NCBI GenBank assembly: GCA_030040475.1
Contig: JASHTQ010000474.1
Coordinates: 1 to 27,702, forward strand
Length of the DNA: 27,702 bases
Reading direction: 5' to 3'
Source of the DNA: Streptosporangiaceae bacterium
GTDB taxonomy: Bacteria > Actinomycetota > Actinomycetes > Streptosporangiales > Streptosporangiaceae
Position 1 is the stretch's first letter, and the number at the start of each line of letters is the position of its first letter. Position numbers and translations under genes: made by a program. Shown here piece after piece: positions 7,774-14,670 of the stretch. The notes below the pieces were generated by a model. The model was not told the origin of the DNA. It made no database searches and saw only the letters and a program-made list of their open reading frames with translations.

Positions 7774-9130
7774 TCCCGCTCGCCGAGGCGAACGCGTCCT
7801 CGAGGATGGACAGTCCCTCGTCGAGCAGGTCCTCGCCGATCACGAGCGGCGGCAGGAAGCGGATCACGTTCCCGAACGTCCCGCAGGTCAGCGTCACAAG
7901 TCCGGCCTGGTGGCAGGCCCGGCTGACGGCCGCGGTCATGCCCGGGTCGGGATCGAGCGTGCCCGGCTTGGTGAGCTCGATGGCGAGCATCGCGCCCCGG
8001 CCTCGCACGTCCGCGATCGCCGGGTACTTCTCCGCCAGCCCGTGCAGCCGCGGCAGCATGATCTCGCCGATCCGGCGTGCCCGCCCGGCCAGGTCCTCGG
8101 CCGCCATGGTCTCGATCGCGCCGAGCGCCGCGGCGCAGGCCACCGGGTTCCCGCCGTAGGTGCCGCCAAGCCCTCCCACGTGCACCGAGTCCATGATCTC
8201 GGCGCGCCCGGTTACCCCGCCAAGCGGCAGGCCGCCGGCGATGCCCTTCGCGGTCGTGATGAGGTCGGGCACCACGCCCTCGTGCTCGCAGGCAAACCAG
8301 TCGCCGGTGCGGCAGAACCCGGTCTGGATCTCGTCGGCGATGAACACGATCCCGTGCTCGCGGCAGAACTCGGCCAGCCCGGCGAGGAACCCGTCCGGCG
8401 GTACCACGAACCCGCCCTCGCCCTGGATCGGCTCGATGATCACGGCGGCCACGTTGTCCTCGCCCACCTGGGTGTGGATGAGGGACTCGATCATCGGCAG
8501 CGCGTTTTCCCGGCACGCCTCACGTCCGCCTGGCCAGCGCAGCGGGTAAGCCATCGGCATCCGGTAGATCTCGCCCGCGAACGGCCCGAACTTGTCCTTG
8601 TACGGCATGTTCTTCGCGGTGAGCGCCATGGTGAGGTTGGTGCGGCCGTGGTAGCCGTGGTCGAACGCGACGATGGCCTGTCTCCTGGTGGCGTGCCTGG
8701 CGATCTTCACCGCGTTCTCGACCGCCTCCGCGCCCGAGTTGAACAGCGCGGATCGCTTGTCGTGGCTTCCCGGCGTGCGCCTGGCCAGCTCCTCGCAGAC
8801 CTCCACGTAGCCCTCATACGGGGTCACCATGAAGCAGGTGTGGGTGAACCTGGACGCCTGCTCGGCGACCCTTGCGGCCACCCTGGGCGCCGCGTTGCCC
8901 ACGGAGACCACGGCGATGCCGGCGCCGAAGTCGATGAGGGAGTTGCCGTCGGCGTCGACGATGACGCCGCCGCCCGCGTCCGTGACGAACACCGGCAGCG
9001 TGGTGCTGACCCCGCGGGCCACCGCGCGCTCGCGCCTCGCCATCAGCTCACGTGAGACGGGTCCGGGGATCTCGGTGACAAGGTGCCGGCGCTGAAGGAG
9101 GCGGGAATCGCCCGCTGCGTGCTCAGTCAT
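7763..9130 (-). CDS. gabT: 4-aminobutyrate--2-oxoglutarate aminotransferase-like (class III PLP)
   Basis: From ATG 9130 the protein has 454 residues, the usual length for GabT. An alternative ATG at 9148 adds MNYGLI. Class III aminotransferase motifs are complete: NSGAEAVENAVKIAR, VAFDHGYHGRT, IIEPIQGEGG, FIADEIQTGFCRTG (Asp contacting the PLP ring nitrogen) and TTAKGIAGGLPLGG with the PLP lysine (Lys295 from 9130). It would move the amino group of GABA or a related omega-amino acid to 2-oxoglutarate, giving semialdehyde and glutamate. Neither ATG has a convincing Shine-Dalgarno. A TATGGT -10 element (9142-9137 on the minus strand) ends six bases before the A of ATG 9130, so a leaderless mRNA is possible. 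It is first in a two-gene operon with the FAD oxidase and is divergent from the PcaB-like gene. Confidence 0.9.
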   Translation of the reverse strand: MTEHAAGDSRLLQRRHLVTEIPGPVSRELMARRERAVARGVSTTLPVFVTDAGGGVIVDADGNSLIDFGAGIAVVSVGNAAPRVAARVAEQASRFTHTCFMVTPYEGYVEVCEELARRTPGSHDKRSALFNSGAEAVENAVKIARHATRRQAIVAFDHGYHGRTNLTMALTAKNMPYKDKFGPFAGEIYRMPMAYPLRWPGGREACRENALPMIESLIHTQVGEDNVAAVIIEPIQGEGGFVVPPDGFLAGLAEFCREHGIVFIADEIQTGFCRTGDWFACEHEGVVPDLITTAKGIAGGLPLGGVTGRAEIMDSVHVGGLGGTYGGNPVACAAALGAIETMAAEDLAGRARRIGEIMLPRLHGLAEKYPAIADVRGRGAMLAIELTKPGTLDPDPGMTAAVSRACHQAGLVTLTCGTFGNVIRFLPPLVIGEDLLDEGLSILEDAFASASGNDR

Positions 9131-9180
9131 GATCAGACCATAATTCATCTAGCCGGACACGGAGAGGACTGATCCCGGAC
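9131..9180. promoter_or_regulatory. Short divergent promoter region between aminotransferase and PcaB-like genes
   Basis: Only 50 bases separate the two divergent starts. The AT-rich patch 9137-9145 carries a minus-strand TATGGT (9142-9137) and an overlapping plus-strand CATAAT (9139-9144). Neither has a good -35. A plus-strand start near 9151 would include GGAGAGGA (9161-9168) as ribosome site for the ATG at 9181. Overlapping -10 elements would make the two operons compete. Confidence 0.4.
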
Positions 9181-10590
9181 ATGTCTGACCATGACAGGCC
9201 GAACGCGCAGGGTCTGTTCGGCGCGATGTTCGCCCGGGGCGCGGTCGAGGCCGACGACGCCGCGTGGCTGCAGGCCATGCTGGACACCGAGGCAGGACTG
9301 GCCCGGGCGCTTGAGCGGGCAGGGCTGGCGCCCGCGGGATCCGGGGAGGCGGTCTCCGCGACGGCCAGGGCGGCCAACTTCGAGCTCGGCGAGCTCGGCG
9401 AGCTCGCGGCGTTTGCCGGCAACCCGGTGCCAGCACTGGCCCGGGCCCTGGCGCGGCGCGTCCCGCAAACCGCGGTCAGCGCCGTGCACCGCGGCGCGAG
9501 CAGCCAGGACATCCTGGACACCGCCGCCATGCTGCTCGCGAGCCGTGCGATCGGCGTCGTGCTCGCCGACCTGGCCACCGCGGCCGACGCCGCGGCCGGG
9601 CTGGCCGAGGCGCACCGGGCCACGATCATGATCGGCCGGACGTCGCTACGCCACGCCATCCCCGTGACCTTCGGCCTGGTCGCGGCCGGCTGGCTGGCCA
9701 GCATGGATGAGGCGCGGCAGGGGCTGGCGGCGGTCGCATCGCGGCGGCTGGCCGTGCAGTTCGGCGGGGTGGCAGGCACGCTCGCCTCGCTCGGCGACCG
9801 CGGGCCCCAGGTGGCGGCGCTGCTCGCGGAGGAACTCGGCCTCGGGGTGCCCGTACTGCCCTGGCATACCGACCGGCTGCGGATCATCGACCTGGGCACC
9901 GCGCTTGCCCGGGTCACGGCGGCGCTCGGCAAGGTCGCCAGGGACGTCACGCTGCTTGCCCAGCAGGAGGTCGGCGAGGTCCGCGAGGGCGTGCCGGCGA
10001 CGGGTGCGGCCGCGGGGGACGGCCAGCGGCGCGCTGGGCCCGCCGCGATGCCGCGCACGCGCAACCCGGTCACGTCGCTCGCCATCCTCGGCTGCAGCAG
10101 GCAGGTTCCCGGCCTGCTCGCCACCCTCGTCGCCGCGGGCGAGCAGGAGCTGCAGCGCGCGGCCGGCGCGTGGCAGGCGGAATGGCAGCCGCTGACCGCC
10201 CTGCTGCAGCTGACCGGTTCGGCCTCGAGCTGGGCGGCCGAGCTGCTGCCCGGCCTGGTGGTGGACGGGTCGCGGATGGCCGCCAACCTCGCCGCCGCCA
10301 AGGGCCTGCCGCTGGCCGAGCACGTCGCCTCGCTGCTGGCCGGCGTGCTCGGCGTGACGCAGGCGCACGACCTGGTGGCCGAGGCGAGCCAGCGGGCCGT
10401 CGGCGCGGGCCTCCCGCTGCGCGACGTCCTGCTGGCCGTGCCCAAGCTGGAAGACCGGCTCGCCGCGGCGGGCATTTCCGCCGAGCAGATCGAGTCCGCG
10501 CTTGAGCCCGCGGGCTACCTTGGCGCCGCCGACGCCTTCGTGACCGCGGCGCTGGACGCGCACCGATCGCTGGAGCGCGGCCTCGGCTGA
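9181..10590 (+). CDS. pcaB: PcaB-like lyase (3-carboxy-cis,cis-muconate cycloisomerase/adenylosuccinate lyase superfamily) with altered signature loop
   Basis: This 469-residue protein follows the fumarase/aspartase superfamily from end to end and is closest to PcaB: an N-terminal DTEAGLARAL helix, HRGASSQD (103-110) and GRTSLRHAIPVTFG (152-165). The third conserved region, normally GSSxMPHKRNP, reads GPAAMPRTRNP (286-296). Both loop serines, the His and the Lys are replaced, although the frame stays open and the following sequence is normal. The serine of this loop is the usual general base, so ordinary chemistry may be lost or altered. PcaB converts 3-carboxymuconate to 4-carboxymuconolactone in protocatechuate breakdown. 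Directly downstream are two CoA-transferase subunits typical of the same pathway. GGAGAGGA lies 12 bases upstream of the ATG. Function is supported at superfamily level only. Confidence 0.8.
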   Translation: MSDHDRPNAQGLFGAMFARGAVEADDAAWLQAMLDTEAGLARALERAGLAPAGSGEAVSATARAANFELGELGELAAFAGNPVPALARALARRVPQTAVSAVHRGASSQDILDTAAMLLASRAIGVVLADLATAADAAAGLAEAHRATIMIGRTSLRHAIPVTFGLVAAGWLASMDEARQGLAAVASRRLAVQFGGVAGTLASLGDRGPQVAALLAEELGLGVPVLPWHTDRLRIIDLGTALARVTAALGKVARDVTLLAQQEVGEVREGVPATGAAAGDGQRRAGPAAMPRTRNPVTSLAILGCSRQVPGLLATLVAAGEQELQRAAGAWQAEWQPLTALLQLTGSASSWAAELLPGLVVDGSRMAANLAAAKGLPLAEHVASLLAGVLGVTQAHDLVAEASQRAVGAGLPLRDVLLAVPKLEDRLAAAGISAEQIESALEPAGYLGAADAFVTAALDAHRSLERGLG

Positions 10591-10617
10591 TAACGAACAC
10601 CTCAGACTGGAGCGAAA

Positions 10618-11436
10618 GTGGCGGAGATCGTCTCGCTCGCCGATGCGGTAGCCCGAGCGATTCACGACGGCGACGCGGTGGCCATGGAGGGATTCACGCA
10701 CCTGATCCCGTTTGCCGCCGGGCACGAGGTGATCAGGCAGCGGCGCCGTGACCTGACGCTGATCCGGATGACCCCCGACCTGATCTATGACCAGCTCATC
10801 GGGGCCGGGTGCGCACGCAAGCTGGTCTTCTCCTGGGGCGGCAACCCCGGCGTCGGCTCCCTGCACAGGTTCCGCGACGCGGTCGAGCACGCCTGGCCGG
10901 TCCCGCTCGAGCTGGAAGAGCACTCGCACGCGGGGATGGCGAACCGGTATCTGGCCGGCGCGTCCGGACTGCCGTTCGCCGTCCTGCGCGGCTACCGCGG
11001 CACGGACCTTTACCGCCTTGCCCCGGGTTCGACCATCAAGCCGATCACCTGCCCGTTCACCGGCGAGGAGCTGACCGCGGTCGCGGCGCTCCGCGCCGAC
11101 GTGGCGGTCATCCACGCCCAGCGCGCGGACAGGTCAGGCAACGTGCAGCTGTGGGGGATCACCGGCGTGCAGAAGGAGGCGGTGCTCGCGTCACGGCGCT
11201 CGGTCGTGACCGTCGAGGAGATCGTCGACTCGCTCGACCCTCGCCCCGGAGCCGTGGTGCTGCCCGGCTGGGCGGTCAGTTACGTGGCGCACGTGCCCGG
11301 CGGGGCGCATCCCTCCTACGCCCTTGGCTACGGCGCCCGTGACAACGACTACTACGTCGCCTGGGACGCCATCAGCCGCGATCGGGAATCCTTCACCAGG
11401 TGGCTGGACGGAGTACTGGCCGGAGGAGGTTGCTGA
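10618..11436 (+). CDS. pcaI: 3-oxoadipate CoA-transferase-type subunit A
   Basis: This 272-residue alpha subunit of a family I CoA transferase starts at GTG 10618, preceded by GGAG at 10609-10612. Typical segments are the N-terminal DGDAVAMEGFTHLIPFAAG, a FSWGGNPGVGS loop (71-81) and IHAQRADRSGNVQLWGI (165-181). The length fits the CatI/PcaI type found in actinobacteria rather than the shorter enterobacterial form. With the next gene it would move CoA from succinyl-CoA to 3-oxoadipate, or to a similar keto or dicarboxylic acid. It lies 27 bases after the PcaB-like gene. The related IpdA of steroid-ring breakdown has the same fold, so the substrate is not certain. Confidence 0.84.
   Translation: MAEIVSLADAVARAIHDGDAVAMEGFTHLIPFAAGHEVIRQRRRDLTLIRMTPDLIYDQLIGAGCARKLVFSWGGNPGVGSLHRFRDAVEHAWPVPLELEEHSHAGMANRYLAGASGLPFAVLRGYRGTDLYRLAPGSTIKPITCPFTGEELTAVAALRADVAVIHAQRADRSGNVQLWGITGVQKEAVLASRRSVVTVEEIVDSLDPRPGAVVLPGWAVSYVAHVPGGAHPSYALGYGARDNDYYVAWDAISRDRESFTRWLDGVLAGGGC
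11422..11429 (+). promoter_or_regulatory. Strong ribosome binding site that fixes the TTG start of subunit B
   Basis: GGAGGAGG lies inside the end of the subunit A gene, 9 bases before TTG 11439. No ATG or GTG sits at this distance in the subunit B frame. The earlier in-frame GTG at 11400 has no such site and would add non-conserved residues. Confidence 0.7.
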
Positions 11437-11438
11437 GC

Positions 11439-12179
11439 TTGGAGTACACGGCAGACGAGATGATGACCGTGTCCGCGGCCCGGGCGCTGCGCGACGGCGT
11501 GACCTGTTTCGTCGGGATCGGGCTGCCGAGCGCGGCGGCGAACCTCGCGCGCGCCACGCACGCACCGGGACTGGTGCTGATCTATGAGTCAGGCACGATC
11601 GGTGCCAAGCCGACCCGGCTGCCGCTGTCGATCGGCGACGGCATCCTGGCCGAGACCGCGGACACGGTCGTCAGCGTCCCCGAGATCTTCAATTACTGGC
11701 TGCAGCCCGGCCGCATCGACGTGGGTTTCCTCGGCGCCGCTCAGGTCGACAGGTTCGGCAACATCAACACCACCCTCGTAGGCGGAGACTACGCCCGCCC
11801 TCGCGCCCGGCTGCCCGGCGCGGGAGGTGCCCCGGAGATCGCCGCCTCATGCCGCGAGGTGATCATCGTGGTCCGGCAGCACCTCCGCTCGTTCGTGCAG
11901 CGGGTGGACTTCGTCACCTCGGTCGGCTACGGCTCGGGTCCCGGTGACCGTGACCGGCTCGGCCTCACCGGCGCCGGGCCGAAGAAGATCATCACCGACC
12001 TGGGCGTGCTCGAGCCCGACCCGGCGACCATGGAGTTCACCATGACCGGGCTGTACCCGGGCGTCTGCGCCGCGCGGGCCAGGGAGCGAACCGGCTGGGA
12101 CCTGGCGGTGGCACCCGAACCCGAGCTCATCGCCGGGCCGTCCGCCGCCGAACTCGCCGCGCTGCGTGCCCTAGGGTAG
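11439..12179 (+). CDS. pcaJ: 3-oxoadipate CoA-transferase-type subunit B
   Basis: I place the start at TTG 11439, giving 246 residues beginning with LEYTADEMMTVSAARAL read as Met-initiated. This matches known family N-termini and uses the strong GGAGGAGG site. The CoA-transferase segment IYESGTIGAKPTRLPL follows, with Glu50 at the position of the catalytic glutamate that forms the CoA thioester. Then come FNYWLQPGRIDVGFLGAAQVDRFGNIN and the C-terminal TDLGVLEPD. The glutamate argues for a true transferase rather than the IpdB-type hydrolase, which lacks it. It is coupled to subunit A (the start lies 2 bases after that stop). The pathway assignment rests on its neighbours. Confidence 0.84.
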   Translation: MEYTADEMMTVSAARALRDGVTCFVGIGLPSAAANLARATHAPGLVLIYESGTIGAKPTRLPLSIGDGILAETADTVVSVPEIFNYWLQPGRIDVGFLGAAQVDRFGNINTTLVGGDYARPRARLPGAGGAPEIAASCREVIIVVRQHLRSFVQRVDFVTSVGYGSGPGDRDRLGLTGAGPKKIITDLGVLEPDPATMEFTMTGLYPGVCAARARERTGWDLAVAPEPELIAGPSAAELAALRALG

Positions 12180-12208
12180 GAGCCAGCCGTCCCGTGGAAG
12201 GAGACGCC

Positions 12209-13237
12209 GTGCTGCCTTGGTCCGCCGATCTCGTCGGCCGCATCGAGGACAACGTCATCGGCAGCGACCTGCTGCGCGGTAACCCGCTCGGCGATCCGCA
12301 CGAGCGCCCGCTGCCCGTGTACCTGCCGCCCGGGTACGACGACGAGCCGGGACGACGGTACCCGACCGTGTACGTGATCCAGGGATACACGGGCAACGTG
12401 GCGATGTGGCGGAACAGGTCGCCCTACCGGCTGCCGTTCCCCGAGGCCGCGGACGCGGTGTTCGCCAGCGGCGAAGCCCCGCCTGCGATCGTGGTGTACG
12501 TCGACGCGTGGACCGGATACGGCGGCAGCCAGTTCGTCGACTCGCCGGGCACCGGGCGTTACCACTCCTACCTGTGCGACGAGGTCGTGCCGTGGGTGGA
12601 CGCGCGCTACCGCACCCAGCCGGATCCCGCGCACCGGGCGATCACGGGCAAGTCCAGCGGCGGGTTCGGCGCGATGATCACGCCGATGCTCCGCCCCGAC
12701 CTGTTCGGCGCGCTGGCCACGCACGCCGGGGACACGCTGTACGAGTACTGCTACATACCGGAGTTCGCCACCGCCACCAGGCACCTGCGCCGCTACGACG
12801 GTGACATCTGGCGCTGGTGGCGGGACTTCTCCTCCCGGGTTGCCTTCACCAAGGAGGAGGACATGTCCCTGCTCGGGTTGCTGGGCGTGGCCGCGTGCTT
12901 CTCCGCCCGCGAGGACGGAACGGTCGAGCTGCCGTTCGACCCGGTCACCGGGGTGCTCCGGCCTGCGGTGTGGCAGCGGTGGCTGGACTGGGACCCGGTG
13001 CGGATGGTGCCGGTCTACGCGGACGCGCTGCGCGGGCTGGGCGCGATCTGGATCGACGCGGGCACCAGGGACGAGTTCCATCTTGACCTGGGGGCCACGG
13101 CCTTCCGCGCCGCGCTCGGGGACATCGGGGTGCCCGACGACGTGGTGCATTTCGAGCTCTTCGACGCCGGGCACATGAGCATCGACTACCGTTATCCGAT
13201 GTCCCTGGCGTGGCTTTGCGGCCGGATGGCTAAGTAG
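12209..13237 (+). CDS. Esterase D/enterochelin esterase-like alpha/beta hydrolase
   Basis: GTG 12209 is favoured over GTG 12194 because GGAAGGAG (12196-12203) lies just before it; the product has 342 residues. The putative esterase fold shows RYPTVYVIQGYTG (oxyanion region), GKSSGGFGAM with nucleophile Ser149, an acid near Asp283 or Asp288 (WIDAGTRDEF) and His322 in DAGHMSIDYRY. No signal peptide is present, so it acts in the cytoplasm. It is the fourth gene of the PcaB-CoA transferase operon, 29 bases after subunit B. It occupies the place where beta-ketoadipate operons often carry the enol-lactone hydrolase, but it is not a PcaD/PcaL homologue by motif and lacks the decarboxylase part. The natural substrate is unknown. 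Confidence 0.82.
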   Translation: MLPWSADLVGRIEDNVIGSDLLRGNPLGDPHERPLPVYLPPGYDDEPGRRYPTVYVIQGYTGNVAMWRNRSPYRLPFPEAADAVFASGEAPPAIVVYVDAWTGYGGSQFVDSPGTGRYHSYLCDEVVPWVDARYRTQPDPAHRAITGKSSGGFGAMITPMLRPDLFGALATHAGDTLYEYCYIPEFATATRHLRRYDGDIWRWWRDFSSRVAFTKEEDMSLLGLLGVAACFSAREDGTVELPFDPVTGVLRPAVWQRWLDWDPVRMVPVYADALRGLGAIWIDAGTRDEFHLDLGATAFRAALGDIGVPDDVVHFELFDAGHMSIDYRYPMSLAWLCGRMAK

Positions 13238-13249
13238 CGGCTAAGTAGC
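13228..13249 (+). repeat. Tandem 11-bp direct repeat across the esterase stop codon
   Basis: GGCTAAGTAGC occurs twice in succession (13228-13238 and 13239-13249). The TAG stop (13235-13237) lies in the first copy. The duplication also creates a short hairpin GCGGCT-AAGT-AGCCGC (13237-13252). Confidence 0.85.
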
Positions 13250-13252
13250 CGC
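13237..13252 (+). terminator. Short hairpin directly after the esterase gene
   Basis: A six-base stem GCGGCT/AGCCGC with loop AAGT begins at the last base of the stop codon. The stem is short and has no T-tract, so it is a weak terminator candidate. The remaining leader to 13350 shows no clear promoter motif, only GGAGAG (13340-13345) before the next ATG. Confidence 0.4.
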
Positions 13253-13350
13253 CCGCCGGTACCGGGGTCTGGTACGTTTCCGGCGTATCGGGAGCGGGTC
13301 ATGGCCGACTGACCCCGAAAACCCTTTGAACCGCTGAATGGAGAGACGTT

Positions 13351-13857
13351 ATGCGCAAGAGCGGATGGGCAGCAGCTGCCGGTCTCGGATCGCTAGCACT
13401 GCTGCTAGCCGCGTGCGGGGGAGCATCGGGGTCGGCGGGTTCGACCGCCACTCCGACCACCACGGCCGCCGGGCAGGCAACCAGCCAGGCGCTGAACCCG
13501 CCAGGGACGACCGTGCTGATCGTCCAGAAGTCGAACCTCGGCTACGTCCTCGCCGAGGCCAACGGCCAGGTTGTCTACACCTACGGGAACGACAAGAAGG
13601 GCGGCTCGCCGACCTGCACCGGGTCGTGTGCCTCGCAGTGGCCTGCGGTCACCGGCAACCCCAAGTCCATTGCGGCCGATACCCTGCCAGGCACGCTCGG
13701 CACCGTCAGTGACGCGAACGGCGCCAAGCAGGTCACCTACAACGGCTACCCCCTGTACACCTACAAGGGCGCGAAGCCGCTGGCGACGACCGGTAACGGC
13801 GTGGGCGGCCTGTGGCACGTGATCAAGCTGTCCGCGAGCGACGTCTCCGGCGGGTGA
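13351..13857 (+). CDS. Secreted lipoprotein, COG4315/Lipoprotein_15 repeat family (copy 1)
   Basis: This 168-residue protein begins with a lipoprotein signal (MRKSGWAAAAGLGSLALLLAAC). The lipobox is LAAC with lipidated Cys22, followed by a short Thr/Ala-rich linker (23-50). The body has two of the secreted repeats of unknown function: NLGYVLAEANGQVVYTYGND with the YxYxxD motif (Tyr76, Tyr78, Asp81), and QVTYNGYPLYTYKG. Cys89 and Cys93 in CTGSC may form a disulfide or bind a ligand. The protein should be anchored outside the membrane. Family function is not established, and I assign none. It is a tandem paralogue of the next gene, with nearly the same DNA around the start and in the second repeat. 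Confidence 0.92.
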   Translation: MRKSGWAAAAGLGSLALLLAACGGASGSAGSTATPTTTAAGQATSQALNPPGTTVLIVQKSNLGYVLAEANGQVVYTYGNDKKGGSPTCTGSCASQWPAVTGNPKSIAADTLPGTLGTVSDANGAKQVTYNGYPLYTYKGAKPLATTGNGVGGLWHVIKLSASDVSGG

Positions 13858-13874
13858 CCGGAGCAATGACCTGG

Positions 13875-13902
13875 CGTTCCCGCCGGGCCCTCGCCGGGAA
13901 CG
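13875..13902 (+). terminator. Hairpin between the two lipoprotein genes
   Basis: CGTTCCCG (13875-13882) and CGGGAACG (13895-13902) form an 8-base stem with a 12-base loop, 17 bases after the first stop. There is no T-tract. It may be a partial terminator or mRNA-stabilising structure that sets different levels for the two copies. Confidence 0.45.
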
Positions 13903-13924
13903 GCCATCGATGAAGGAGAAAGTT

Positions 13925-14554
13925 ATGCGCAAGAGGGGATGGGCGGCGGCTGCCGGTCTGGGATCGCTGCTGCTGCTCGCCGCGTGCGGGGGATCCTCGA
14001 CGACTAACACGGGCCTGGGGTCCACTACTGCCGCCACGGCCTCGCCGTCGACGGGTGCCGCCGCGACGACAGCGCCAAGCCCGACGGTGGCCCAGAAGAC
14101 GGCCTCCCCGAAGCCGACGGTGAAGCAGACGACGCCCCACCCGACCGGCCCCACCGCGGGACCGCAGCCGAGCAGTCACCTGAGCGACTCGCTGCCGCCG
14201 GTAGGCACGACCATCATGGTCGTGCAGAAGTCCGATCTCGGTTTCGTGCTCGCCGAGGCGAACCACATGGTGGTCTATACCTACGCCAAGGACAAGAAGG
14301 GCGGCCCGCCGACCTGCACCGGATCATGCGCTGATACCTGGCTGCCGGTGACGGGCGTACCGCAGGTGTCGGCGGCCGACACCCTGCCGGGCACGCTCGG
14401 CACGGTCACCATGGCGAACGGCGGCAAGCAGATCACCTACAACGGCTACCCCCTGTACACCTACAAGGGCTCGGATCCGTACACCACCACCGGCAACGAC
14501 GTCGGAGGGGTGTGGCACGTGGTGATGCTCTCCGAGAGCGACATCACGGGCTAG
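13925..14554 (+). CDS. Secreted lipoprotein, COG4315/Lipoprotein_15 repeat family (copy 2, long linker)
   Basis: ATG 13925 is preferred over in-frame ATG 13910 because AAGGAG (13913-13918) then sits at the right distance and the product begins MRKRGWAAAA like its neighbour. The 209-residue lipoprotein has lipobox LAAC with Cys21. A Pro/Thr/Ser-rich linker (about residues 25-92) is much longer than in copy 1. The repeats are DLGFVLAEANHMVVYTYAKD (YxYxxD at Tyr118, Tyr120, Asp123) and QITYNGYPLYTYKG. Cys131 and Cys135 are conserved. The linker probably lets the domain reach further into the cell wall. The role is unknown. The pair clearly arose by duplication, and the two folded domains have diverged less than the linkers. 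Confidence 0.92.
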   Translation: MRKRGWAAAAGLGSLLLLAACGGSSTTNTGLGSTTAATASPSTGAAATTAPSPTVAQKTASPKPTVKQTTPHPTGPTAGPQPSSHLSDSLPPVGTTIMVVQKSDLGFVLAEANHMVVYTYAKDKKGGPPTCTGSCADTWLPVTGVPQVSAADTLPGTLGTVTMANGGKQITYNGYPLYTYKGSDPYTTTGNDVGGVWHVVMLSESDITG

Positions 14555-14568
14555 GCCCGCTCGGATCT

Positions 14569-14599
14569 GGCGGTTCCCGGGCCCGGCCCGGGAACCGCC
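14569..14599 (+). terminator. Strong hairpin terminator after the lipoprotein pair
   Basis: GGCGGTTCCCGGG (14569-14581) pairs perfectly with CCCGGGAACCGCC (14587-14599) around a 5-base loop: a 13-base, GC-rich stem 15 bases after the stop codon. It lacks a U-tract but is the strongest terminator-like structure in the window. It separates the lipoproteins from the exporter gene. Confidence 0.8.
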
Positions 14600-14670
14600 C
14601 TAGGTTGCCTGCCCGGCGGCCGGGTATGACGCGTCCGTAGATCAGGTCCAGCCGAACGGGGACGTCCATC

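Noticed and set aside
6202..7926. Plus-strand open frame across the FAD oxidoreductase
   Set aside because: It is a shadow of the minus-strand gene with its complete FAD motifs; no family similarity in its own translation.
10000..10075. Frameshift as the cause of the odd lyase loop
   Set aside because: Neither alternative frame gives the GSSxMPHKRNP loop, and the normal frame continues with conserved sequence on both sides.
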